Of a DNA stretch of 64,000 bases, positions 15,546 through 25,391 are shown in pieces. The notes beneath the pieces were generated by a model that did no database searches, was not told where the DNA came from, and worked only from the letters and a program-made list of their open reading frames with translations. The translations under genes were made by a program, and so were the position numbers. Location of the stretch: contig NZ_MRST01000022.1 in NCBI RefSeq assembly GCF_001902145.1, forward strand, positions 186,001 to 250,000, in the 5' to 3' direction. The DNA is from Pseudomonas fluorescens (GTDB taxonomy: Bacteria > Pseudomonadota > Gammaproteobacteria > Pseudomonadales > Pseudomonadaceae). Each line of letters starts with the position of its first letter. The stretch's first letter is position 1.

Positions 15546-17945
15546 TTAAAAAAGTGGCATACGCGCCGAATGCTCGGCGCTTTCACCCTCATCCGCACAC
15601 AGCACGCTGCGCTCAAGCGCCGCCTGCAAGGCGTCGAAACGCACCGGTTTGGCCAGTCGGTCCGTCATGCCAATGCCATGGCAGCGCTCACGCTCCGGCC
15701 CATTGGGCGAAGCACTCAGGGCGATCACCGGCAATTCACCGCAGCCGGGCAATGCGCGAATCTGGCAGCACAACGAAAAGCCGCCCTCTGGCACATCCAG
15801 CAGCACGGCGTCGAAGCTGTGCCCCTGCAATGCAGCGAGCGCCGCCGGGCCGCTGTCCACGGTTTTGACCCGGTAACCGAGCTTGAGCAACATGCCACGC
15901 ACCGCCAGTTGGCCCACGCTGTTGTCGTCCACCAGCAGCACCGTGCATTCCTGAGGCGCACGCTGTGCAGGCAAAGCCTGCGCGGCCGGCGTCACCTGCT
16001 GCGGCACCGCGCTGACGTCCACTTCCAACTGGAAGCGGCTGCCTTTACGGGGCTCCGAATGATGGGTCAGGCGCCCGCCCAACAGTTCGATCAACTGCCG
16101 ACAAATCGCCAGGCCAATGCCCAGGCCGCCGTACTCACGCGTCATCGAGCCGTCCAACTGAAAGAAACGCTGATACAGCGTGGCTTCATCGAGAAAGGCG
16201 AAGCCGATACCGGTGTCGGTGACGATAAAGCTCAAGTGCAAGGCGCCATCCCCTTGCGGCACGCCCACCACACGCAAACGCACCGCGCCGACGTGGGTGA
16301 ATTTGAACGCATTGTCGAGCAGGCAATCCAGGCACTGACGCAACTTTTCGGCATCGCCGATGAGCCGGTCTGGCAGCTCATCCGCGACGTCAATGGAGAA
16401 CTGCAGGCCTTTGGCCTGGACACTGCCGGTGAACTGCTGGCGCAAGGTATCGAGCTCGCCGCGCAGGCTGAACACTTGCGGCTGGGCCACCAGGCGACCG
16501 GCCTGCAACTCGGTGAGGGTGAGGATGCCGTTGACCATGCGCATCATGTCCCGCGCCGAGCCGGCGGCGGTTTGCTGGTACTGCGTCAGGTCATCGTCCA
16601 AAGGCACGGTTTGCATCAGTTCCAAAGAGCCGATCACACCGTTCATCGGCGTGCGCAATTCGTGGGTCAGGGTGGCGAGAAATTCGTCTTTGAGGCGATT
16701 GCTGCGGGCCAGTTGCTGGTTGAGCGCTTCCAGCTTCTGGCTGGCATCGAGGAGAATCTGCGCCTGCTGTTCGCGCATGCCGTTGATACGGTCAGCCAGG
16801 GCCAGGGACAACAGCGCCACTTCAATGGCTGAGCCGAGCTGGCTGGCGTACATGGTCAGGAACACGTTAGGCAGATAACCCAGCACCATCAGGGTATTGA
16901 TCACCCCGCCGAGCAGGAAGGCCGACCAGGCGATGATGAAATAACGCGCCATGCGCTGCCCGCAATACCAGGCCTTGATGGCCGCCACGAAGATGGTCAC
17001 GGTAAACACCAGCGCCAGCGCAGTGGCCAGGCGCAGGGCCACGGCGTAACTGGTCAACAGCGCCAGTGCCATCACCAACCCGCCACTGGCCGCCAGCGCC
17101 AGCAGGATGCGGTTGAGCCAGCGGCTGTGCTGCGCGGTGTGCAGGAAACTGCGCGCGAACAGGCTGCCGAACAACGCCGCCGAGCCGATCAGGAAGGGTA
17201 CCGCCGCATTCGCCCACCAGGGGTTGTTCGGCCAGAAGTACTCCACCGCAACGCCATTGACCGACAGCTGATACAAGCCGAACGAAGCAATATAGAAGAT
17301 GTAATAGAGGTAGCTGGTGTCGCGCACGCTCAGGTAAATGAACAGGTTGTAGATCAGCATGCCCAGCAGCACACCGTAGATGGCGCCGAGCACGTACAAG
17401 CGCAGCGGTTGCTCTTCCATGTAGGCGGTGCCCGCCCACAATGTCAGCGGTGCCTGGATCGAGCCTTGGCTTTGCAAGCGCAGGTAGACGGTTTGTTGCT
17501 GGTCGGGCAAGAAGCTGAGCTTGAACAGGTAGTTGCTCTGGCTCACCTCACGGCTGGAAAACGGCAATGCGCTGCCGGTGCGGGCGGTGAGACGGTAGTG
17601 GCCAGTGCCGTCGTTCTGGTAGAGGTCCAGGCGATTGAGCGGCGGGTAGGCCAGTTCCAGAAACCAGGTGCGTGGTGCGCGGGGATCTTTGGCGGTGTAG
17701 TGCAGGTTGACCTTCAGCCAGAACACCGAGCGTGAATAGCCGGCATTGAGGGTGTCTTTGTCGTGGGTCTTGAATTGGGCGGCATAGGCGGGGGAACTGA
17801 CATCGGCGATGGTGAGGGCATCGGTTGGGTCTTCGAGCACTTGCATGACCCGGCCCAACGGGAGGCTGCGCGTGTCCTGGTTGAACTCGACGGCGCCGGC
17901 GAGCATCGGTAGCCCGCACAATATAAACATCAGCAAATAGCGCAT
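15546..17945 (-). CDS. ladS: LadS hybrid sensor histidine kinase
   Basis: A 799-residue hybrid kinase. Order of parts: signal peptide (1-18); a periplasmic 7TMR-DISMED2 domain (about 25-165); seven membrane segments (about 183-385); a short coiled coil (390-420); a HisKA domain with LTHELRTPMNG and His 428; an ATPase with LLDNAFKF, DTGIGF and GGLGIGLAICRQL; and a receiver with DD 673-674, phospho-acceptor Asp 717 (VLLDVPEGG) and Lys 766. Architecture, length and its place beside an acyl-CoA dehydrogenase and thiD-thiE-hemL match P. aeruginosa LadS (PA3974). That protein feeds the GacS/GacA-Rsm pathway controlling biofilm and virulence and responds to calcium there. It is divergent from thiD across 275 bases. 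Confidence 0.9.
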   Translation of the reverse strand: MRYLLMFILCGLPMLAGAVEFNQDTRSLPLGRVMQVLEDPTDALTIADVSSPAYAAQFKTHDKDTLNAGYSRSVFWLKVNLHYTAKDPRAPRTWFLELAYPPLNRLDLYQNDGTGHYRLTARTGSALPFSSREVSQSNYLFKLSFLPDQQQTVYLRLQSQGSIQAPLTLWAGTAYMEEQPLRLYVLGAIYGVLLGMLIYNLFIYLSVRDTSYLYYIFYIASFGLYQLSVNGVAVEYFWPNNPWWANAAVPFLIGSAALFGSLFARSFLHTAQHSRWLNRILLALAASGGLVMALALLTSYAVALRLATALALVFTVTIFVAAIKAWYCGQRMARYFIIAWSAFLLGGVINTLMVLGYLPNVFLTMYASQLGSAIEVALLSLALADRINGMREQQAQILLDASQKLEALNQQLARSNRLKDEFLATLTHELRTPMNGVIGSLELMQTVPLDDDLTQYQQTAAGSARDMMRMVNGILTLTELQAGRLVAQPQVFSLRGELDTLRQQFTGSVQAKGLQFSIDVADELPDRLIGDAEKLRQCLDCLLDNAFKFTHVGAVRLRVVGVPQGDGALHLSFIVTDTGIGFAFLDEATLYQRFFQLDGSMTREYGGLGIGLAICRQLIELLGGRLTHHSEPRKGSRFQLEVDVSAVPQQVTPAAQALPAQRAPQECTVLLVDDNSVGQLAVRGMLLKLGYRVKTVDSGPAALAALQGHSFDAVLLDVPEGGFSLCCQIRALPGCGELPVIALSASPNGPERERCHGIGMTDRLAKPVRFDALQAALERSVLCADEGESAEHSARMPLF

Positions 17946-18220
17946 AGAGCCCCAGCGTAGCCTGGTCCGGTTGTGTCAAAAGCCCCCCATTCCTTTTGAG
18001 AAGACGTACACCGGCGATACAGTAAGTTGTTGGGATGCACTTTAGCATAGCCAGTAAAAGCCATTAGCCACTGCAGGAACTTTTTTTAGAATAGCTCTAG
18101 CGCAATGCTTTCAGCCCACTTCGTTGCGGTGTTCAGCCACACAAAGCGACGCTGCAGCAGCAAACTTCTGCTATCGCCAGGCAGCCACGCAAAAAGCGTT
18201 TGGTGGTAAGCTCGCCCACC

Positions 18221-19018
18221 ATGAATATCTACAGCTCTCGCCCCGTTGTCCTCTGTCTCTCCGGCCATGACCCCAGTGGTGGCGCCGGCCTGCAGGCAGA
18301 TATCGAAGCCCTGCTCGCCCAGGGCTGCCACGCGGCCCCGGCCGTCACCGCGTTGACCGTGCAAAACACCGTCAATGTCAGTGATTTCCGCGTGCTTGAC
18401 CGTGAGTGGGTACTGGCCCAGGCCAATGCCGTGCTCGGCGACTCTGAAGTCGCGGCAGTGAAGCTGGGCATGCTCGGCTCCACCGCGATGGTCGACACCG
18501 TGGTCGAACTGCTGCAGGCGCATCCGCATTTGCCGGTGGTCTGCGACCCGGTGCTGCGCGCCGGCGGCGGCGGTAGCCTGGGCAAGGACGAGGTCGGTTA
18601 TGCGATGCGCGAGCGGCTGCTGCCCTTGTCATTGATCGCCACCCCCAACCTGCCAGAAGCCCGCATCCTTGCGGAACTGCCCGACGGCAGCGCCGACGAA
18701 TGCGCCGAGAAGCTGTTGCCGTACATCAAGCACCTGCTCATCACCGGCGGCCATGGCGATGAGCACGAAGTGCACAATCGCCTGTACAGCCGCGACGGCA
18801 CGCGCCAGACCTTTACCTGCCAGCGCTTGCCGGGGAGTTATCACGGCTCGGGCTGCACATTGGCCAGTGCGCTGGCCGGGCGCATTGCCCAGGGCGAAGG
18901 CCTGGCCAGCGCCGTGCAATCGGCCCTCAACTACACGTGGCGTACCCTGCGTGATGCCGAACAACTCGGCCAGGGCCAGTTCGTGCCGCGCCGATTGCCG
19001 CTGGATTTCTGCTCGTAA
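18221..19018 (+). CDS. thiD: Hydroxymethylpyrimidine/phosphomethylpyrimidine kinase
   Basis: A 265-residue ribokinase-like enzyme that phosphorylates hydroxymethylpyrimidine twice to give HMP-PP for thiamine synthesis. It shows LSGHDPSGGAGLQADIEAL (substrate site), VTALTVQNT, VCDPVLRAGGGG, TPNLPEARIL and LPGSYHGSGCTLASALAG, where the Gly-Ser-Gly-Cys anion hole and catalytic Cys lie. ATG 18221 was chosen; the ribosome-binding sequence is weak. I saw no TPP riboswitch in the leader. It is followed by thiE after 30 bases and hemL after that, the same order as in PAO1. Confidence 0.93.
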   Translation: MNIYSSRPVVLCLSGHDPSGGAGLQADIEALLAQGCHAAPAVTALTVQNTVNVSDFRVLDREWVLAQANAVLGDSEVAAVKLGMLGSTAMVDTVVELLQAHPHLPVVCDPVLRAGGGGSLGKDEVGYAMRERLLPLSLIATPNLPEARILAELPDGSADECAEKLLPYIKHLLITGGHGDEHEVHNRLYSRDGTRQTFTCQRLPGSYHGSGCTLASALAGRIAQGEGLASAVQSALNYTWRTLRDAEQLGQGQFVPRRLPLDFCS

Positions 19019-19048
19019 CTTATCGCTCGTCAGCAAGGGGTTTGCCCG

Positions 19049-19678
19049 ATGAAACTACGCGGCCTTTACGCCATTACCGACAGCCAGCTGTTGGCCGGCA
19101 AATTCCTCGCCTACGTCGAGGCGGCGCTGGACGGTGGCGTCACCTTGTTGCAGTACCGCGACAAAAGCAGCGACGAGGCACGGCGCCTGCGTGAAGCCGA
19201 AAAGCTGTACGAACTGTGCTCGCGCTACAAGACCCAATTGATCATCAACGACGATGCCGAACTGGCCGCGCGCCTGGGCGTCGGCGTGCACCTGGGCCAG
19301 ACCGACGGCCCGCTGACCTCGGCCCGGGCATTGCTCGGCGCCAAGGCGATCATCGGTGCCACGTGCCACAGCCAGATCGAACTGGCCGAACAGGCCGCCA
19401 ACGAAGGCGCCAGCTACGTCGCCTTCGGCCGCTTCTTCAATTCCACGACCAAACCCGGCGCACCCGCCGCCACTGTTGAAATGCTGGCCCAGGCCCGCAA
19501 GCGCCTGCACCTGCCGATCTGCGTGATCGGCGGCGTCACCCTGGAAAACGCCGAACCGTTGGTGGCCCACGGGGCCGACCTGCTCGCCGTGGTCCACGGC
19601 CTGTTCGGTGCCGACAGCACCCAGGAAGTCACCCGCCGCGCCCGTGCATTCAACGATCTTCTTAAATCTTCAGTTTAG
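19049..19678 (+). CDS. thiE: Thiamine phosphate synthase
   Basis: A 209-residue TIM-barrel enzyme joining HMP-PP (from ThiD) and thiazole phosphate to thiamine phosphate. Typical parts: [59 protein letters not shown] and [33 protein letters not shown] lies upstream of ATG 19049. It lies between thiD and hemL with short gaps, so the three genes probably share one message that ends at the hairpin behind hemL. Confidence 0.95.
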   Translation: MKLRGLYAITDSQLLAGKFLAYVEAALDGGVTLLQYRDKSSDEARRLREAEKLYELCSRYKTQLIINDDAELAARLGVGVHLGQTDGPLTSARALLGAKAIIGATCHSQIELAEQAANEGASYVAFGRFFNSTTKPGAPAATVEMLAQARKRLHLPICVIGGVTLENAEPLVAHGADLLAVVHGLFGADSTQEVTRRARAFNDLLKSSV

Positions 19679-19689
19679 AGAGCCCGATC

Positions 19690-20973
19690 ATGTCCCGTTC
19701 CGAAACCCTGTTTGCCAACGCCCAGAAACACATCCCCGGCGGTGTGAACTCCCCCGTGCGTGCGTTCAAGAGCGTGGGCGGCACGCCGTTGTTCTTCAAG
19801 CATGCCGAAGGCGCCTACGTCACCGATGAAGACGACAAGCGCTATGTCGACTATGTCGGCTCCTGGGGCCCGATGATCCTCGGCCACAGCCATCCGGACG
19901 TGCTGGACGCGGTGCGCCAGCAACTGCAACACGGCTTGTCCTACGGCGCCCCGACCGCGATGGAAACCGAGATGGCCGACCTGGTCTGCTCGATCGTGCC
20001 GTCGATGGAAATGGTGCGCATGGTCAGCTCCGGCACCGAAGCCACCATGAGCGCGATCCGCCTGGCCCGTGGTTTCACCGGCCGCGACAACATCATCAAG
20101 TTCGAAGGCTGCTACCACGGCCACTCCGACAGCCTGCTGGTAAAAGCCGGCTCCGGCGCGCTGACCCAAGGCGTACCCAATTCCGCCGGTGTGCCTGCGG
20201 CGTTCGCCAAGCACACCCTGACCTTGCCGTTCAACGACATTGCGGCCGTCGAGCAGATGCTCGGCGAAGTCGGCCAGGACGTGGCGTGCATCATCGTCGA
20301 GCCAGTCGCCGGCAACATGAACTGCGTTCCACCGGCCCCGGGCTTCCTTGAGGGCCTGCGCGAGCAGTGCGACAAGCATGGCGTGGTGCTGATTTTTGAC
20401 GAAGTGATGACCGGTTTCCGGGTCGCCCTCGGTGGCGCCCAGGCTTACTACGGCGTCACGCCAGACCTGAGCACCTTCGGCAAGATCATCGGCGGCGGCA
20501 TGCCGGTAGGCTGCTTCGGCGGCAAGCGCGAGATCATGCAACACATCGCCCCGCTCGGCCCGGTATACCAGGCAGGCACCTTGTCGGGTAACCCGCTGGC
20601 AATGGCCGCCGGCCTGACCACCCTGCGCCTGATCAGCCGCCCGGGCTTCCACGCCGAGCTGACCGACTACACCACACGCCTGCTCGACGGCCTGCAACAA
20701 CGCGCCGACGCCGCCGGCATCCCGTTTGTAACCACCCAGGCCGGTGGCATGTTCGGCCTGTACTTCAGCGGCGCCGACGATATCGTCACCTTCGATGACG
20801 TGATGGGCAGCGATGCCGAGCTGTTCAAGCGCTTCTTCCACCTGATGCTCGAAGGCGGCGTATACCTGGCACCGAGCGCCTTTGAAGCCGGCTTCACTTC
20901 GATCGCCCATGGCGAAGCCGAACTGAAATTGACCCTGGATGCTGCCGAGCGCGCGTTCGCGGCCCTGAAATAA
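19690..20973 (+). CDS. hemL: Glutamate-1-semialdehyde 2,1-aminomutase
   Basis: A 427-residue PLP enzyme that turns glutamate 1-semialdehyde into 5-aminolevulinate, the C5 route into haem. It contains [19 protein letters not shown] at the N-terminus, [57 protein letters not shown] and [12 protein letters not shown] with the PLP-binding Lys. [16 protein letters not shown] follows. The length is standard. Its ATG lies 11 bases after thiE, and a strong terminator follows. Confidence 0.97.
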   Translation: MSRSETLFANAQKHIPGGVNSPVRAFKSVGGTPLFFKHAEGAYVTDEDDKRYVDYVGSWGPMILGHSHPDVLDAVRQQLQHGLSYGAPTAMETEMADLVCSIVPSMEMVRMVSSGTEATMSAIRLARGFTGRDNIIKFEGCYHGHSDSLLVKAGSGALTQGVPNSAGVPAAFAKHTLTLPFNDIAAVEQMLGEVGQDVACIIVEPVAGNMNCVPPAPGFLEGLREQCDKHGVVLIFDEVMTGFRVALGGAQAYYGVTPDLSTFGKIIGGGMPVGCFGGKREIMQHIAPLGPVYQAGTLSGNPLAMAAGLTTLRLISRPGFHAELTDYTTRLLDGLQQRADAAGIPFVTTQAGGMFGLYFSGADDIVTFDDVMGSDAELFKRFFHLMLEGGVYLAPSAFEAGFTSIAHGEAELKLTLDAAERAFAALK

Positions 20974-20985
20974 GTGACGGCAACC

Positions 20986-21012
20986 TCTGACGTTGCCCCT
21001 GGCAGCGTCAGA
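20986..21012 (+). terminator. Terminator after thiD-thiE-hemL
   Basis: TCTGACGTTGCC pairs with GGCAGCGTCAGA (12 pairs including one G-U) around a three-base loop, followed by TTTGCTACTTTGC. It lies 13 bases behind the hemL stop. Confidence 0.8.
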
Positions 21013-21199
21013 TTTGCTACTTTGCTTACAGAGAATTCCTGGTTTTTTCGAGAATTGCCCTGCAATCCGGCAGATAACTTGCCCAAGCAGCAGAAAAACG
21101 AGTAAAGACTTTGTAAGCAGAGGCCTGCTTATTTCATAATGCGCGCTAATTGGACTCCCTCGAGGGTCCGCGCGCCCCGTCAGAGGTAAGTCGATTCCC

Positions 21200-21754
21200 A
21201 TGAAACGCACCGGCCGCACCCTGGTTCTGGGCTGCCTGTTGCTCCTTCAACCGCTACTGGCACATGCCCAGGCCGGCGGCAACTCGTTGTTAATCCCAGC
21301 GATGGGTCGTTGCACCCTCAATACCCCGCCAGAGAGCCAGGCCGAAGCCCTGAGCGCGTGCCAGAAACAGGCCGAGGAAGGGGATGCGCAAGCGCAATAC
21401 GAGTTGGGCGAGTACTACCACGACAGCAAGAACCCGGCCGTTGACCTCAACAAAGCGTTGAGCTACTTCGAGAAAGCCTCGCTGCAGGGCCACGCCCAGG
21501 CGCAATACCAGTTGGGCAACATGTTCTTCAAAGGCGAAGGCGTGCCGGCCAACAACGTCCAGGCGTACATCGTGCTGAAAATGGCCGCGGTCAACGGCGC
21601 CGAAGACGCACTGGACACTGCCGACGAAGTCGCCGAGCACATGCAGCGCGATGAACTGGAAGTCGCCACCCAGGTGCTGGGGCAGATTTTCCGCAACTAT
21701 CTGCAGGAATTGCAGAGTGCCGATGGGCGTTCGCCGTTCTCCCCCCTTCCCTGA
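21200..21754 (+). CDS. Exported Sel1-repeat protein
   Basis: A 184-residue protein with a signal peptide (MKRTGRTLVLGCLLLLQPLLAHA). At least two Sel1-like repeats follow: EEGDAQAQYELGEYYHDSKNP... and LQGHAQAQYQLGNMFFKGEGVPANNVQAYIVLKMAAVNG. Such repeats form helical solenoids used in protein-protein contacts, mostly in the periplasm. A Cys near CTLNTPPESQAEALSACQKQ could form a disulphide. Its partner is unknown. Position between hemL and the DUF1820 gene matches PAO1 (about PA3978). Confidence 0.85.
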   Translation: MKRTGRTLVLGCLLLLQPLLAHAQAGGNSLLIPAMGRCTLNTPPESQAEALSACQKQAEEGDAQAQYELGEYYHDSKNPAVDLNKALSYFEKASLQGHAQAQYQLGNMFFKGEGVPANNVQAYIVLKMAAVNGAEDALDTADEVAEHMQRDELEVATQVLGQIFRNYLQELQSADGRSPFSPLP

Positions 21755-21775
21755 TTTTTTGTAGACCTTACATCG

Positions 21776-21861
21776 CTATCGCAGGCAAGCCAGCTCCCAC
21801 TTTCGACCGCGTTTCAATGCTGGAATGCGGTCAACTGTGGGAGCTGGCTTGCCTGCGATAG
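21776..21861. repeat. REP-type inverted repeat, GTGGGAGCTGGCTTGCC family (C)
   Basis: CTATCGCAGGCAAGCCAGCT and the mirror AGCTGGCTTGCCTGCGATAG form long arms, with CCGCGTTTCAATGC/GGAATGCGG partly paired inside. It lies between converging genes (Sel1 and DUF1820). Confidence 0.9.
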
Positions 21862-21881
21862 GCACACCTCGGTCTAAAGCC

Positions 21882-22208
21882 TTACTTCTCAGGCATCGGC
21901 ATCGGGAACGGCATCACATTGCTCATGCCCCGAGCCTCACTGATCTTCGGCGTCCCCAGGCGCTCGACTTCATCGATGCGCACAATCGAATGCATCGGCA
22001 CAAAGCTGCGCACCACGCCTTCGAACTGGGCCTTGAGCTTTTCTTCGCCCGGATCGACCACCAACTGGGTGCGCTCGCCAAAGACGAACTCTTCCACCTC
22101 CAGGAAGCCCCACAGATCACTTTGATAGATCTGCTTGGCGTACATTTCGAACACCTGGCCCTGGTTGAGGAAAATCACCTTATAGATTGGAGCTTCACGT
22201 TTGGTCAT
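21882..22208 (-). CDS. DUF1820 family protein
   Basis: A 108-residue soluble protein starting MTKREAPIYKVIFLNQGQVFEMYAKQIYQSDLWGFLEVEEFVFGE, the DUF1820 opening, with SFVPMHSIVRIDEVERLG in the middle. The C-terminus is short and rich in Pro and Met (MSNVMPFPMPMPEK). Function is unknown. The ATG at 22208 is preferred; the upstream in-frame ATG would add six unusual residues. It is divergent from miaB across 130 bases, as in PAO1 (about PA3979-PA3980). Confidence 0.88.
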   Translation of the reverse strand: MTKREAPIYKVIFLNQGQVFEMYAKQIYQSDLWGFLEVEEFVFGERTQLVVDPGEEKLKAQFEGVVRSFVPMHSIVRIDEVERLGTPKISEARGMSNVMPFPMPMPEK

Positions 22209-22338
22209 GGTGGGCGAACAACACATGGGGATATAAAAGAGGGCGCGAACTATAGCATGGCACCCGATGCACAGCGCTAGGAACCGATGGGCATGACCCC
22301 TATAATGCGCGGTTCTTTACCACCAGTTGACGATTCCC

Positions 22339-23667
22339 ATGGCCAAGAAGCTTTACATCGAAACCCACGGTTGCCAGATGAACGAGTACGACAGCTCGCG
22401 CATGGTCGACTTGCTGGGCGAACACCAGGCCCTGGAAGTCACTGCCCGTGCCGAAGATGCCGACGTGATCCTGCTCAATACCTGCTCGATCCGCGAGCGG
22501 GCCCAGGACCGTGTGTATTCGCAACTGGGCCGCTGGCGCGAATTGAAACTGGCCAACCCGGACATGGTGATCGCCGTCGGCGGTTGCGTGGCCAGCCAGG
22601 AAGGCGCCGCGATCCGCGACCGCGCGCCCTATGTCGATGTGGTGTTCGGCCCGCAGACCCTGCACCGCTTGCCAGAGATGATCGACGCCGCGCGCGCCAC
22701 CAAGCTGCCGCAGGTTGACGTGTCGTTCCCCGAAATCGAAAAATTCGACCATCTGCCCGAACCGCGCATCGATGGGCCAAGCGCCTATGTGTCGGTGATG
22801 GAAGGCTGCAGCAAGTACTGCACCTTCTGCGTAGTGCCTTACACCCGTGGCGAAGAAGTCAGCCGGCCGTTTGACGATGTGCTGTCGGAAATCATCCATC
22901 TGGCTGAAAACGGCGTGCGAGAAGTGACCTTGCTGGGCCAGAACGTCAACGGTTACCGCGGCCTGACCGACGACGGGCGTCTGGCCGACCTGGCGGAATT
23001 GATCCGCGTGGTCGCCGCCGTCGATGGCATCGAGCGCATCCGCTACACCACCTCGCACCCGCTGGAGTTTTCCGACAGCCTGATCCAGGCCCACGCCGAA
23101 GTGCCAGAGCTGGTCAAGCACCTGCACTTGCCGGTGCAATCGGGTTCGGACCGCATTCTGTCGGCAATGAAGCGCAACCACACTGCGCTGGAATACAAAT
23201 CCAAACTGCGCAAACTGCGCGCCGCCGTGCCGGGCATTTGCATCAGTTCGGACTTTATCGTCGGCTTCCCGGGCGAAACCGAGAAAGACTTCCAGCAGAC
23301 CATGAAGCTGATCGAAGACGTCGGTTTCGACTTCTCCTACTCGTTCGTCTACAGCCAGCGCCCGGGCACACCGGCTGCCGACCTGCTGGACGAAACCCCG
23401 GAAGCGTTGAAAAAAGAGCGCCTGAACGCGCTGCAACATCGCCTCAATCAACAGGGCTTTGAAATCAGCCGACAAATGGTCGGTTCGATCCAGCGCATTC
23501 TGGTGACCGATTATTCGAAGAAAGACCCGGGTGAATTGCAGGGTCGTACCGAGAACAACCGAATCGTCAACTTCCGCTGTGACAATCCCACGCTGATCGG
23601 CCAGTTTGCCGATGTGCACATCGATGCGGCGCAACCGCACTCGTTGCGCGGCTCGTTGATCCAGTAA
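22339..23667 (+). CDS. miaB: tRNA-2-methylthio-N6-dimethylallyladenosine synthase
   Basis: A 442-residue radical-SAM methylthiotransferase that adds the methylthio group to i6A37 in tRNA. The N-terminal UPF0004 domain supplies three Cys for an iron-sulphur cluster ([31 protein letters not shown]). The radical-SAM CxxxCxxC is CSKYCTFC in [29 protein letters not shown] and [15 protein letters not shown] follow, then a C-terminal TRAM domain. ATG 22339 ([13 protein letters not shown]) is the normal start; an upstream TTG is unlikely. It leads the miaB-ybeZ-ybeY-corC-lnt run. Confidence 0.97.
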   Translation: MAKKLYIETHGCQMNEYDSSRMVDLLGEHQALEVTARAEDADVILLNTCSIRERAQDRVYSQLGRWRELKLANPDMVIAVGGCVASQEGAAIRDRAPYVDVVFGPQTLHRLPEMIDAARATKLPQVDVSFPEIEKFDHLPEPRIDGPSAYVSVMEGCSKYCTFCVVPYTRGEEVSRPFDDVLSEIIHLAENGVREVTLLGQNVNGYRGLTDDGRLADLAELIRVVAAVDGIERIRYTTSHPLEFSDSLIQAHAEVPELVKHLHLPVQSGSDRILSAMKRNHTALEYKSKLRKLRAAVPGICISSDFIVGFPGETEKDFQQTMKLIEDVGFDFSYSFVYSQRPGTPAADLLDETPEALKKERLNALQHRLNQQGFEISRQMVGSIQRILVTDYSKKDPGELQGRTENNRIVNFRCDNPTLIGQFADVHIDAAQPHSLRGSLIQ

Positions 23668-23699
23668 CCCATCGATATTTTTGTCTGATGGAGATCGAA

Positions 23700-23791
23700 A
23701 TGTGGGAGCGGGCTTGCTCGCGAATGCAGTGTGTCAGTCGGCATATGCGTCGACTGACACACTGCATTCGCGAGCAAGCCCGCTCCCACAT
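23700..23791. repeat. REPIN-type inverted repeat, family A, between miaB and ybeZ
   Basis: ATGTGGGAGCGGGCTTGCTC mirrored by GAGCAAGCCCGCTCCCACAT, with AGTCGGCATATGCGTCGACT forming an inner palindrome. This copy is inside a same-direction gene run rather than at a convergent end. Confidence 0.9.
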
Positions 23792-23893
23792 GGGATCCGC
23801 GCCACACTCGGGCTATTTAAGTGCTTTCGCACACCGGCGCCTGGCGTTATTCTCTCTCTCACCTCATCAGCCAAAGGGCGGCTAAAAGCAACC

Positions 23894-24898
23894 TTGAACG
23901 CACCCATAGCAGAACCCCATCGTTTTATCCTCGAGCCTTTTGAGGCTCGCCGTTTCGCCAACCTGTGCGGACAGTTCGACGAGCACCTGCGCCTGATCGA
24001 ACAACGCCTGAGCATCGAGATCCGTAACCGCGGCAATCAGTTCGAGCTCATTGGTGAACCCCAACACACCACGTCTGCAGAAAACCTGCTGCGCCGTCTC
24101 TACCGTGAAACCAAGGGTAGCGAGCTGTCGCCGGAGACCGTGCACCTGTACCTGCAGGAGTCGGCTGTGGAAGACCTGGCCAATAACCCGGTGGCCGAAG
24201 CCAGCGTGGCCTTGCGTACCAAAAAAGGCATGATTCGCCCACGCGGCTTGAATCAGCAGAAGTACGTCAAGGAAATCCTGGGCAACGACATCAACTTCGG
24301 CATCGGCCCGGCCGGTACCGGCAAGACCTACCTCGCGGTGGCCTGCGCCGTCGACGCCCTGGAGCGCGAGCAAGTGCGGCGCATCCTGCTGGTGCGCCCA
24401 GCGGTCGAGGCCGGCGAAAAGCTCGGTTTCCTGCCCGGCGACCTGGCCCAGAAGATCGACCCGTACCTGCGCCCGCTCTACGACGCGCTGTACGAGATGC
24501 TCGGCTTTGAATACGTGGCCAAGCTGATCGAGCGCCAGGTGATCGAGATCGCCCCACTGGCCTACATGCGTGGCCGTACGCTCAACAACAGCTTCATCAT
24601 CCTCGACGAAAGCCAGAACACCACCGTCGAGCAGATGAAGATGTTCCTCACCCGTATCGGTTTCGGCTCCACTGCCGTGATCACGGGCGACATCACCCAG
24701 GTCGACCTGCCCAAGGGCACCAAGTCGGGCCTGGGCCAGGTGATCGAAGTGCTCAAGGACGTGCCGGGTATCAGCTTCACGCACTTCATGCCCAAGGACG
24801 TGGTACGCCACCCGCTGGTGCAGCGCATTGTCGAAGCCTACGAGCGTTTCGAACACCGCGACGACGCGCCCGCCAAGGACGCTCGCCACGATGCTTGA
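23894..24898 (+). CDS. ybeZ: PhoH-like ATPase YbeZ
   Basis: A 334-residue PhoH-family NTPase. The N-terminal KH-like part ([30 protein letters not shown]) leads to the Walker [23 protein letters not shown]. The Walker B is [26 protein letters not shown], a split RecA-like pattern. YbeZ partners YbeY in 16S rRNA and ribosome maturation in E. coli. The start is taken as TTG 23894 (reading [14 protein letters not shown], the usual N-terminus). The frame is open further upstream only because it reads through the repeat. The end overlaps ybeY by eight bases, suggesting translational coupling. Confidence 0.92.
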   Translation: MNAPIAEPHRFILEPFEARRFANLCGQFDEHLRLIEQRLSIEIRNRGNQFELIGEPQHTTSAENLLRRLYRETKGSELSPETVHLYLQESAVEDLANNPVAEASVALRTKKGMIRPRGLNQQKYVKEILGNDINFGIGPAGTGKTYLAVACAVDALEREQVRRILLVRPAVEAGEKLGFLPGDLAQKIDPYLRPLYDALYEMLGFEYVAKLIERQVIEIAPLAYMRGRTLNNSFIILDESQNTTVEQMKMFLTRIGFGSTAVITGDITQVDLPKGTKSGLGQVIEVLKDVPGISFTHFMPKDVVRHPLVQRIVEAYERFEHRDDAPAKDARHDA

Positions 24899-25349
24899 GC
24901 TAGACCTGCAGCTGGCCACCGACGCGCCCGCCCCCAGTGAAGCCCAGTTCCGCCAATGGTGTGAGCTGGCCTTGCGCCAGCGCACCGCTGACTCGGAGCT
25001 GACCATTCGTCTGGTGGACGAGGCCGAAGGCCGTGAGCTGAACCACACCTGGCGCCAGAAAGACTACGCGACCAACGTGCTGTCCTTCCCCGCCGACGTA
25101 CCCGACGAATTGCTGGATATCCCGTTGCTGGGCGACCTGGTGATCTGCGTCGCGGTGGTCGAGCGCGAAGCGGCCGAACAAGGCAAGGAACTTGAGGCCC
25201 ATTGGGCCCATCTAGTCATCCACGGCTGCTTGCATCTCTTGGGTTACGACCATATAGACGATGACGAAGCCGAGGAAATGGAAGCACTGGAACGAACGTT
25301 GCTTGCAGAATTGGGTCACCGCGACCCGTATGCAGACGACGAAAGCTGA
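24891..25349 (+). CDS. ybeY: Endoribonuclease YbeY (rRNA maturation factor)
   Basis: A 152-residue metalloenzyme needed for correct 16S rRNA 3' processing and 70S quality control. The zinc motif HxxxHxxxxxH is seen as [44 protein letters not shown] and [17 protein letters not shown] are also typical. ATG 24891 lies inside the end of ybeZ. The next gene, corC, begins 42 bases later with GGATTTAGAG between. Confidence 0.95.
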   Translation: MLELDLQLATDAPAPSEAQFRQWCELALRQRTADSELTIRLVDEAEGRELNHTWRQKDYATNVLSFPADVPDELLDIPLLGDLVICVAVVEREAAEQGKELEAHWAHLVIHGCLHLLGYDHIDDDEAEEMEALERTLLAELGHRDPYADDES

Positions 25350-25391
25350 TCAACACTCAACTGTCATATCAAAGGATTTAGAGTAATCGCT

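Noticed and set aside
18049..18220. TPP riboswitch before thiD
   Set aside because: The conserved CUGAGA core and the expected long leader are not present.
23681..23893. Longer N-terminus for YbeZ from an upstream ATG
   Set aside because: It runs through the repeat at 23700-23791; the family start is at the TTG at 23894.
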